NCBI RefSeq assembly: GCF_000403355.2
Contig: NZ_KE159646.1
Coordinates: 955,226-1,019,225, forward strand
DNA length: 64,000 nt
Direction of reading: 5' to 3'
DNA from: Adlercreutzia caecimuris B7
GTDB lineage: Bacteria > Actinomycetota > Coriobacteriia > Coriobacteriales > Eggerthellaceae
Shown here: in pieces, positions 57,140 through 64,000 of the stretch
How positions within the stretch are numbered: position 1 is the stretch's first letter
How the letters are laid out: every line of letters begins with the position of its first letter
The notes under the pieces: model-generated
Seen by the model: only the letters and a program-made list of their open reading frames with translations
The model's database searches: none
Told to the model about the DNA's origin: nothing
Program-made: the position numbers and the translations under genes

Positions 57140-58549
57140 CTAGTCGAACAGGCGCTTCCAGAAGCTCTTCTTCTCGGGTTCGGGGGCAGGCTCGGGATCC
57201 CCGGCTTCCTCGGCGCCTTCACCGTTCTCGTCGGCGGCCAGGGCCAACTCGGCAAGCTCGTCGTCGGTGAAGGGGGCGCCGTCTCCCTCCTCGTCGGCAG
57301 GCTCATCGGCTACCTCGGCCACGATGGTCTCGTGGGTGCGCCGCCCGAGCGCCGCCTCCACAAGATCGCCGTCGGCGGGCTCGGCCACCATCTCCTCGGC
57401 CGCCTCCACGAGCGCTTCTTCCACATCGCCCTGCTCGTCGATTACCGGCTCGCCGGCCGCGCCGGCCTCGGCGATGCCCGCGGGAGCAGCAGCCTCGGCA
57501 TCGGCCGCAGCCACCCCGGCCTCCCCCACTGCCGCCGCCGGCGCCCCTTCCAGCACGTCGCGGCGGCGCTCGCCAGCCGTGACGGCGGCCTCCTTGGCGT
57601 TCTCGCCGCGCAGGGAGTCCCCGTCCTCGTCGAAGCGCTCGTCGAAGGCGCCCACGAGGGCCGCGGCGAACTCGCGGGCATTGAAGTCGCGCAGGTCGTC
57701 GATGCCCTCGCCCACGCCGATCTTCACGATGGGCAGCTCGAGATCGTGGCTCACCGCCAACGCGATGCCGCCCTTGGCGGTGCCGTCGAGCTTCGTGACG
57801 ATGAGCGCATCCAAGTCGAGCGCCCGATTGAACTCGCGAGCCTGCTGCAGGCCGTTCTGGCCGGTGGTGGCGTCGATGACGAGCACGGTGTACACCGGCA
57901 GCTTCGAGCGCTTCCGCACCACGTTCACCACCTTCTCCAGCTCGCGCATGAGGTCGGCGGAGGTGTGCAGGCGCCCGGCCGTGTCGATGAGCACCAGATC
58001 GGCGCCTGTCGCCTCGGCGCGCTCCAGAGTGTCGTAGCACACGCTCGCCGGATCGGCCCCGCGCTCGCGGGTGACCATCTCCACGCCCGAGCGGCGCGCC
58101 CACACCTCCAGCTGCTCGATGGCGGCGGCGCGGAAGGTGTCGGCCGAGCCCAAGATGACGGCCCGCCCCGCGTCGGTGGAGGCCTTCGCGAGCTTGCCCA
58201 CCGTGGTGGTCTTGCCCGTGCCGTTGATGCCCACGAACAGCACCACGGCCTCCCCGCCGCCGAAGATGTCCTCGCCGCCCTCGGTGAAGGTAGCGGCAAT
58301 CTCGTCGTTCAGCAGATCGAGCACCGCGTAGGCGTCGGGCAGCGCTCGGCGGGTGGCCAAATCACGCAGACGCTCCACGATGTCGGCCGCCGCGGCCCCG
58401 CCCACATCGGACAAAATGAGCGTCTCCTCCAAACCCTCCCAGAACTCTTCGTCCAGATCGGGCCCGCGGTCCAACAGGACGTTCATCGACTCCTTGAATT
58501 TGTCGCGAGAGCGGGCAAGCCCCTCGTTAATGCGATCGAACAAGCCCAT
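57140..58549 (-). CDS. ftsY: SRP receptor FtsY with C-terminal acidic extension
   Basis: 469 residues. The NG GTPase starts almost at the N-terminus: M-G-L-F-D-R-I-N-E-G-L, G-I-N-G-T-G-K-T-T (107-115), D-T-A-G-R (189-193), T-K-L-D-G (252-256). The usual acidic region lies before the NG domain; here about 160 Ala/Glu/Asp-rich residues (310-469) lie after it and end K-K-S-F-W-K-R-L-F-D, a short amphipathic basic/aromatic helix like the membrane-targeting helix normally at the N-terminus. ATG at 58549 has AAGGAGG 4 nt upstream and is chosen because the longer frame is not protein-like. Confidence 0.95.
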   Translation of the reverse strand: MGLFDRINEGLARSRDKFKESMNVLLDRGPDLDEEFWEGLEETLILSDVGGAAAADIVERLRDLATRRALPDAYAVLDLLNDEIAATFTEGGEDIFGGGEAVVLFVGINGTGKTTTVGKLAKASTDAGRAVILGSADTFRAAAIEQLEVWARRSGVEMVTRERGADPASVCYDTLERAEATGADLVLIDTAGRLHTSADLMRELEKVVNVVRKRSKLPVYTVLVIDATTGQNGLQQAREFNRALDLDALIVTKLDGTAKGGIALAVSHDLELPIVKIGVGEGIDDLRDFNAREFAAALVGAFDERFDEDGDSLRGENAKEAAVTAGERRRDVLEGAPAAAVGEAGVAAADAEAAAPAGIAEAGAAGEPVIDEQGDVEEALVEAAEEMVAEPADGDLVEAALGRRTHETIVAEVADEPADEEGDGAPFTDDELAELALAADENGEGAEEAGDPEPAPEPEKKSFWKRLFD

Positions 58550-58831
58550 GGGGCCTCCTTCGGGTACGGAATCCGGCTGCCGGGTGACCCCGCAGGCCCC
58601 GGCGTTCAGTTTGCCTATAGTGTACGCCATCGCGCACCCGAAGACGGCCAACCCAGCTGAATCTGCCAAGTTTCGCCTTTTTCCGACGCATAGGGTGCCC
58701 TGCCAAGCCAACGAACACGCAACAGGTCATCAATGGGGCGGCATCAGTCGGATCGGACGGCCGCAAGAGCACTCGACGCAACCCTATGATAGCCGCCAGG
58801 TTTGTACGCCATCCCTGAAAGGAGATGCACC

Positions 58832-59164
58832 ATGAGCTTTTTCGACAAGATGAAAGACGCCGGCGAGGACATTAAAGACGCGTTCGCCGAGGGAGCCCAC
58901 GATCTGGCCGAGAAGGCCGGCGAGATAAAGGACGCCGCCGCCGACAAGGCCGGCGACATCAAGGACGCGGTCGTGGACAAGGCCGGCGACATCAAGGACG
59001 CCGCCGCCGACAAGGCCGAAGACCTGAAGCAGGCGGCGGGCGACGCGGCTGATAAGGCCAAGGATGCGGCCGCCGATGCGAAGCAGGCCGTGGCCGAGAA
59101 GGCCGGCGAGGCCAAGCAGGCAGCCGATGATGCCGCCGACAAGGCCAAGGACGCCGCCAAATAG
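58832..59164 (+). CDS. LEA-like small repeat protein
   Basis: 110 residues of Ala, Lys, Asp and Glu, with repeats of about 11 residues (for example K-A-G-D-I-K-D-A-[VA]-[VA]-D). This is the LEA group 3 / apolipophorin-like pattern of amphipathic helices found in stress-related hydrophilic proteins. AAAGGAG lies 9 nt before ATG 58832, which opens M-S-F-F-D-K-M-K-D; an upstream in-frame start lacks that site. It is divergent from ftsY and has its own terminator. The 282-bp gap between ftsY and this gene shows only weak promoter-like sequence. A stress role is inferred. Confidence 0.8.
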   Translation: MSFFDKMKDAGEDIKDAFAEGAHDLAEKAGEIKDAAADKAGDIKDAVVDKAGDIKDAAADKAEDLKQAAGDAADKAKDAAADAKQAVAEKAGEAKQAADDAADKAKDAAK

Positions 59165-59212
59165 CGCTTCCGAAGCCACGATGGGGCGGAAAAGCCCACG
59201 AGGGAAGAACCG

Positions 59213-59260
59213 GGGTTCCGAGACCATGACATTTGTCGGGTCTCGGAACCCTTCTTTCTG
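59213..59260 (+). terminator. Intrinsic terminator of the LEA-like gene
   Basis: GGGTTCCGAGACC (59213-59225) pairs perfectly with GGTCTCGGAACCC (59239-59251), a 13-bp stem followed by TTCTTTCT. Confidence 0.85.
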
Positions 59261-59336
59261 GTAGCATGGCAGGGTTACCGCCAACTTCGACGCCCCGGCC
59301 GCCCTGCGCCGGCGTCCCACCCATAAAGGAGACCCC

Positions 59337-60719
59337 ATGGAACGCGAGCGCTTCGGCAGCCGCCTCGGCTTCATCCTCATCTCGGCCGGCTGCGCCATCG
59401 GCCTCGGCAACGTATGGCGCTTCCCCTACATCACCGGCGAGTACGGCGGCGCGGCGTTCCTCGTGCTGTACCTCATCTTCCTCGTGGTGCTGGGACTGCC
59501 CATCCTCGTCATGGAGTTCGCCGTGGGCCGCGGCTCGCAGCGCTCCATCGCCCGGGCCTTCAACGTGCTGGAGCCGGCCGGCACCCACTGGCACAAGTAC
59601 AAGTGGATAGGCGGCGCAGGCTGCTACCTGCTCATGATGTTCTACACCACCGTGGCCGGCTGGATGCTCGCCTACGTGCCGAAGATGGCATCGGGCCAGC
59701 TCGCCGGCGCCGACGCCGCGGGCACCCAGGCCGTCTTCGACGCCATGCTCGCCAACCCCGTGGAAGTGGTGTTCTGGATGGTGCTCGTGTGCGTGATCGC
59801 CATCCTCATCTGCTCCCTGGGCGTGCAGAAGGGCGTCGAGCGCGTCACGAAGGTGATGATGCTCGCGCTGCTGGCCATCTTGGGCGTGCTCGTGGTGCGC
59901 GCGCTCACCCTGCCCGGCGCGGGCGAGGGCGTGTCCTTCTACCTGCTGCCCGACTTCTCGAAGATCTTCGCCAGCCCCGACACCTTCTTCAAGGCAGCCT
60001 ACGCGGCCATGGGCCAGGCGTTCTTCACCCTGTCCATCGGCATGGGCTCCATGACCATCTTCGGCAGCTACATCGACAAGCACCGCTCGCTCATGGGCGA
60101 GGCGGCCACCATCGGTGCCTTGGACACCGGCGTGGCGCTCGCCACGGGTCTCATCATCTTCCCTGCCTGCTTCGCCTTCGGTGTGGCCCCCGATTCGGGC
60201 CCGGGCCTGGTGTTCATCACCCTGCCGAGCGTATTCGAGCAAATGTGGCTCGGCCAGGTCTGGGGCACGCTCTTCTTCGTGTTCATGAGCTTCGCGGCGC
60301 TCTCCACGGTCATCGCCGTGTTCGAGGGCATCCTGCGCTTCTCCATGGACCAGTGGGGCTGGTCGCGCAAGCGGGCGGTCATCGTGAACCTCATCGCCAT
60401 CCCGCTTTTGTCCCTGCCCTGCGCGCTGGGCTTCAATGTGCTCTCGGACGTGGTCATGCCCGGCGTGGGTGACATCCAGACCGTGGAGGACTTCCTCGTG
60501 TCCAGCAACATCATGCCCTTAGGCTCGCTGGTCTTCGTGCTGTTCTGCGTGAGCCGCCGGGGCTGGGGCTGGAAGAACTTCCTCGCCGAGGCCAACGAGG
60601 GCACGGGGCTCAAGTTCCCCGGCTGGCTGCATAACTGGATGCGCTTCGGCGTGCCGGTGCTCGTGGTCATCATCCTCATCATGGGCTGGGTCCCCATCGT
60701 CACCGCCTGGCTGGCGTAA
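59337..60719 (+). CDS. NSS-family sodium-dependent transporter
   Basis: 460 residues with about 11-12 transmembrane segments. The first helix has G-F-I-L-I-S-A-G-C-A-I-G-L-G-N-V-W-R-F-P, the unwound substrate/sodium-binding region of NSS (LeuT-type) transporters, and E-Y-G-G-A-A-F-L follows. The likely substrate is an amino acid or tryptamine-like amine; this cannot be read from the sequence. AAAGGAG lies 8 nt before the ATG. It is convergent with rnr. Confidence 0.93.
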   Translation: MERERFGSRLGFILISAGCAIGLGNVWRFPYITGEYGGAAFLVLYLIFLVVLGLPILVMEFAVGRGSQRSIARAFNVLEPAGTHWHKYKWIGGAGCYLLMMFYTTVAGWMLAYVPKMASGQLAGADAAGTQAVFDAMLANPVEVVFWMVLVCVIAILICSLGVQKGVERVTKVMMLALLAILGVLVVRALTLPGAGEGVSFYLLPDFSKIFASPDTFFKAAYAAMGQAFFTLSIGMGSMTIFGSYIDKHRSLMGEAATIGALDTGVALATGLIIFPACFAFGVAPDSGPGLVFITLPSVFEQMWLGQVWGTLFFVFMSFAALSTVIAVFEGILRFSMDQWGWSRKRAVIVNLIAIPLLSLPCALGFNVLSDVVMPGVGDIQTVEDFLVSSNIMPLGSLVFVLFCVSRRGWGWKNFLAEANEGTGLKFPGWLHNWMRFGVPVLVVIILIMGWVPIVTAWLA

Positions 60720-60730
60720 CAGCGGCGATC

Positions 60731-60798
60731 GAAGGGCAGGGACGGAACCCCCAGGCGCGGATCGAGCCCGCCTGACGGAGGGGTGCCCGCTGCCCTTC
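60731..60798. terminator. Bidirectional stem-loop between the NSS gene and rnr
   Basis: GAAGGGCAG (60731-60739) pairs with CTGCCCTTC (60790-60798), and a second stem CCCCCAGGCG / CGCCT...GGAGGGG lies inside. It fills the gap between convergent genes; T-runs are absent. Confidence 0.5.
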
Positions 60799-60823
60799 AG
60801 CTGCCGCTCCCCCCGCCGTTTCC

Positions 60824-62839
60824 CTACCGGCTGCCCGCCAAGGCGAACTCGAGGGCGGCGGTGGGCACGTCCACGCTCTTCAGAACCACAGGCACCCGCT
60901 GGCCCAAACGGAAGGCGCGCCCGCTCTCCTCGCCGGTAAGCGTGTAGCGCACCGGATCGAAGGCGAAGTACTCCTCGCCCAAGGCCCGTACGGGCAGAAT
61001 GCCCTCGGCAGTGCAGTCGAGGCGCACGTAGAGCCCGTAGGAGGCCACTCCGCTCACCACGCCCGAGAACGCCTGGCCCGTAAAGGCACTCAGGTACTCG
61101 GCCATCTTCAGCTCCTGGGACTGGCGTGCGGCCGTGTCGGCCACCCGCTCCATGTCGCTTGAATGCTCGGCAATCCAGGGCAGGGCCGCCATCTCCTGGT
61201 CGAACTTCTCGGGACGCCGGGTGAGCGCCGCCCGCAGCATGCGGTGCACCACGAGGTCGGGGTAGCGCCGAATGGGGCTCGTAAAGTGGCAGTAGGCCTC
61301 GCTCGCCAGCCCATAGTGCCCGAGGTTGTCGGGCCGGTAGACAGCCCGCTTCATGGCTCGCAGAAGCAGCGAGCTTACCAGCTCTCCTTCGCTACGGTCG
61401 GCGGAAGCAGCGAGAATCTCCTGGATGGTGCGGGCATCCCCCGCTACCAGGCGCGCCTCCATGGGCCGTGTGAACCACGGGAACTCCTGGAACACGGGGA
61501 TGAGCGAGCCCAGGGCATCGGCGGCAGGCGGCTCGTGCACGCGGAACAAACAGGGGAATCCGCGAGTCTCGAGGCAGCCCGCCACCGCTTCGTTGGCCAG
61601 AATCATGGCCTCCTCCACAAGGCGCGTGGCGTCGGTCTTGCGTCGCAGCACGATATCGACCGGCCGCCCCTCCCCGTCCAGAGCCACCTTGGCCTCGGTG
61701 GTGGCGAAATCGATGCCGCCGGCTCGGGTGCGGGCCGCCTCGCGCAGGCCGGCGAGCCGCGAGCACTGCACGAGCCGCCAGGCGAGGTCTCCCCCGGCGG
61801 CGACGGCCTCCTTGTAGTCCAGGAGGATGGCGTCGGCCTCGTTATAGGCAAGCCGCGCGTCCGAGCGGATGAGCGCCGGGTAGAAGTCGGCGCGCACAAA
61901 CTCGCCGGCATCGTTCAGGTACAGGTCGGCCGTCATGGACCGACGCACCTCGCCGGGCTTCAGCGAGCACAGCTCGTCGGAGAGCGCCGGGGGCAGCATG
62001 GGAATCACCCGGTCGGCCAGATACACGCTCGTGGCACGCCGGCGGGCATCCAAATCCACCGACGAGTTCCACGGCACGTAATGGGACACGTCGGCGATAT
62101 GCACCCCGAGCCGCCACAGCCTCTCGTCCTCCAGATAGTCCAGCGACAGCGCGTCGTCGAAGTCCTTGGCGTCGGCGGGATCGATGGTGAATACGAAGCG
62201 CTCCGTCAGATCGCGATAGCCCGCGACGAGCGCCCCTTCCGCATCCAGCACGGCCGCAGCGGCCTCGGCAAGCGCTCCGTCCGAGAACACCGTCTCCAAT
62301 TTGTGGCGCGCCACAATGAGATCCACTCCCACCCGCACCTCGTCGGCCGCATCGGCGATAACCTCCTCGATATGCCCCGTAGCCGCGCTCTTGCGCGTGG
62401 GAAACTGGGCGATGCGCACGCGCACGAGGGCCCCGTCGGGCACCTCCGGATAGTCGGAGCGCAAGGTGAACACGTCGTAGGGAATGCGCGGGTCGGCGGG
62501 CACCACCACGCCGAAGGGCTCGGCCACCTCGTAACGGCCCACCACCGTGTCATGGGCCCGGTCGATCACCCGCAGTACCCGGGCCGCCGGAAGCCCGGCC
62601 CCCTCGCCTGTGGCACCCGCCCGTGCGCCGGCCCTCCCGTCTCCCTTGGAGGCGCCCTTGCGCGAGATCGGCGCCAGCTCAACCAAATCGCCGTCGAACG
62701 CGCCGGCCATGGCGCTGTGCGGAACGAAGTACTCCCCCTCTGCCGTGGCCACGAACCCGTAGCCCTCGGCCCGCGAGACAAGCACGCCGGTCGGATTCGC
62801 CTTGGGCTTGCGGCGCACGGCCTTTCTCCCCTTTGCCAT
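60824..62839 (-). CDS. rnr: Ribonuclease R (RNB family)
   Basis: 671 residues, shorter than E. coli RNase R. A basic N-terminus is followed by cold-shock-like domains; the RNB catalytic core has T-I-D-P-A-D-A-K-D-F-D-D-A (218-230), where the aspartates bind two Mg ions, and Y-C-H-F-T-S-P-I-R-R-Y-P-D-L near 540. A single S1 domain ends the protein. It degrades structured RNA 3' to 5'. It starts 9 nt after the stop of the protease gene at 62849 and probably shares its transcript. Confidence 0.95.
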   Translation of the reverse strand: MAKGRKAVRRKPKANPTGVLVSRAEGYGFVATAEGEYFVPHSAMAGAFDGDLVELAPISRKGASKGDGRAGARAGATGEGAGLPAARVLRVIDRAHDTVVGRYEVAEPFGVVVPADPRIPYDVFTLRSDYPEVPDGALVRVRIAQFPTRKSAATGHIEEVIADAADEVRVGVDLIVARHKLETVFSDGALAEAAAAVLDAEGALVAGYRDLTERFVFTIDPADAKDFDDALSLDYLEDERLWRLGVHIADVSHYVPWNSSVDLDARRRATSVYLADRVIPMLPPALSDELCSLKPGEVRRSMTADLYLNDAGEFVRADFYPALIRSDARLAYNEADAILLDYKEAVAAGGDLAWRLVQCSRLAGLREAARTRAGGIDFATTEAKVALDGEGRPVDIVLRRKTDATRLVEEAMILANEAVAGCLETRGFPCLFRVHEPPAADALGSLIPVFQEFPWFTRPMEARLVAGDARTIQEILAASADRSEGELVSSLLLRAMKRAVYRPDNLGHYGLASEAYCHFTSPIRRYPDLVVHRMLRAALTRRPEKFDQEMAALPWIAEHSSDMERVADTAARQSQELKMAEYLSAFTGQAFSGVVSGVASYGLYVRLDCTAEGILPVRALGEEYFAFDPVRYTLTGEESGRAFRLGQRVPVVLKSVDVPTAALEFALAGSR

Positions 62840-62848
62840 CGGCCGCGC

Positions 62849-64000
62849 CTACTTTGCCTTCTTCGCGAGGCTGCGGGCCGTATCCACCGCCAGAGCCATC
62901 TGCTCGTCGGCGCCATCCGCATCGCCTGTCACCACGGTCACCTGGGGCACGATGCCCACGCCGTCGATAGCGTTCCCGCGCGGCGTCAGATAGTAGGCGG
63001 CCGTGTAGCGCACCGCACCGCCGAAATCCAGCTCGCGCACCACCTGCACCGAGCCCTTGCCGAGCGTCGTCTCGCCCACAACCGTCGCCCGCTGATTGTC
63101 CAGCAGGGCCGCGGCGAGCACCTCGGCGGCAGCGGCCGTGTACTTGTTCACAAGCACCACCATGGGCGCCTCGGTGATGGACACGCCCGCGGCGCTCTTC
63201 TCCGTGGGCTCGCCCTCGTTGTTCTGCACCTCCACGAGCACGCCGCTCGACACGAACAGGCTCGCAATGTCCACCGCCTGGGTAAGATACCCGCCGGGGT
63301 TGTCCCGAAGATCGAGCACGAAGGCCGTAGCCCCCTGGGTCGTGAGCGACTCGACCGCCTGCTGCACAAGTTCGGCGGCGTTGCTCGTGATCTGGCGCAG
63401 CTTGATAACGCCCACCTTGCGCGTCAGATCGGTGGTGAGGTTTGCCTCCTCGTACACCTTGCACACAAGCGCGGTGGTGAACTGGTCGCCGGTCTGGGCA
63501 TCCAGGCTCGAGGGGCGCATCCAGGTGATGGACACGTTATCGCCCTCGTCTTTGGCCAGCGCGTTCACCACTTCGGTCATCGACCAGGCGGACACGTCGG
63601 TGCCGTCGATGGTCATGAGGAAGTCACCCTGCTGCACGCCCTTGGCCTCGGCCTCGGAGCCCTCGAACACATCGGCCACGTAGGCACGGCCGTTGTAGTC
63701 GGCGAACACCACTCCAATGCCCGCGTAGCTGCGGTCGGTGCTCTCCTTGATGTAGTTGTTGTACAGGTCGGGGTTGTAGTAGGCGGCATAGGGGTCGCCG
63801 GTTGACTTCATCAAGTCGGCGAGCATGGTGTAGGTCGCCTCGGTCAGGTTGATCTCGTCTAGGCTGTAGGTGGACAGAATCTGCTCCACGTCGCGCACCC
63901 GCGCGGTGATGGAGGTATCGTAGGACTCGCGATTGGCGGCGGTGGCAAGAGCCTCGCTCTCCTCATCGCTCACGGGAATGCCCCAGCTGTCGATGAGATC
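62849..64000 (-). CDS. S41-type C-terminal processing protease homologue, 5' end outside window
   Basis: 384 codons visible; the start is beyond the window. It has an N-terminal helical region, a PDZ domain (G-I-G-V-V-F-A ... G-V-Q-Q-G-D-F-L-M-T-I-D-G), and the S41 core with L-D-L-R-D-N-P-G-G and V-G-E-T-T-L-G-K-G. Active S41 proteases carry S-A-S-A-S-E with the nucleophile at the middle Ser, 25 residues before the catalytic Lys. Here the motif reads T-A-A-A-A-E, so the nucleophile is Ala while the Lys is kept. The rest of the fold looks intact, so it may be a non-proteolytic homologue that still binds C-terminal peptides. Confidence 0.85.
   Translation of the reverse strand, partial: DLIDSWGIPVSDEESEALATAANRESYDTSITARVRDVEQILSTYSLDEINLTEATYTMLADLMKSTGDPYAAYYNPDLYNNYIKESTDRSYAGIGVVFADYNGRAYVADVFEGSEAEAKGVQQGDFLMTIDGTDVSAWSMTEVVNALAKDEGDNVSITWMRPSSLDAQTGDQFTTALVCKVYEEANLTTDLTRKVGVIKLRQITSNAAELVQQAVESLTTQGATAFVLDLRDNPGGYLTQAVDIASLFVSSGVLVEVQNNEGEPTEKSAAGVSITEAPMVVLVNKYTAAAAEVLAAALLDNQRATVVGETTLGKGSVQVVRELDFGGAVRYTAAYYLTPRGNAIDGVGIVPQVTVVTGDADGADEQMALAVDTARSLAKKAK

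Overview
High-GC actinobacterial chromosome. The gene set and sequence style fit class Coriobacteriia, probably an Eggerthella-like gut anaerobe: split glyQ/glyS, pyruvate phosphate dikinase (PPDK) with its regulatory protein, NSS symporter, Tat lipoproteins and an AbiEi/DUF559-like protein. The genus is an inference. I saw no rRNA, tRNA or CRISPR array.

Layout. (1) 1-32362, minus strand: one open frame of at least 10,787 codons that has not ended at the window edge. It encodes a giant surface-type protein with an acidic N-terminal stretch, one hydrophobic segment at about residues 182-197, Pro/Glu-rich linkers, a roughly 1-1.4 kb repeated module, six short G-Y-D-G repeats, four PASTA-like repeats and scattered Cys/His clusters. 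The very long plus-strand frames here are antisense shadows. (2) 32363-33121: AT-rich upstream region. (3) 33122-34649: parA-like ATPase gene overlapping a gene for an Ala/Pro-rich protein with a ribbon-helix-helix-like C-terminus, with a palindromic operator upstream. (4) 34860-36026: mtnA. (5) 36108-36378: small type I toxin-antitoxin-like module, copy 1. (6) 36599-46605: ppdK, an inserted AbiEi/DUF559-like gene bracketed by two 256-bp inverted-repeat elements, the PPDK regulatory protein gene, glyS and glyQ. (7) 46666-49411: lepB, trmD (with a 73-codon in-frame insertion), rimM, khpA, rpsP. (8) 49503-55111: nickel-type ABC transporter operon under two NikR-like boxes. (9) 55302-55557: toxin-antitoxin-like module, copy 2. 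(10) 55674-58549: ffh and ftsY. (11) 58832-64000: LEA-like small protein, NSS transporter, rnr, and a C-terminal processing protease whose serine nucleophile is replaced.

How the parts relate. ftsY-ffh-rpsP-khpA-rimM-trmD-lepB is a widely conserved order for protein export and ribosome maturation; here the nik operon and module copy 2 interrupt it between ffh and rpsP. glyQ-glyS-pdrP-ppdK is likewise interrupted by the AbiEi-like cassette. The two small modules share a perfect Shine-Dalgarno sequence, a hydrophobic peptide, an antisense promoter and 5'/3' ends that can pair; between copies the paired bases change together, which is good evidence for a conserved RNA fold.
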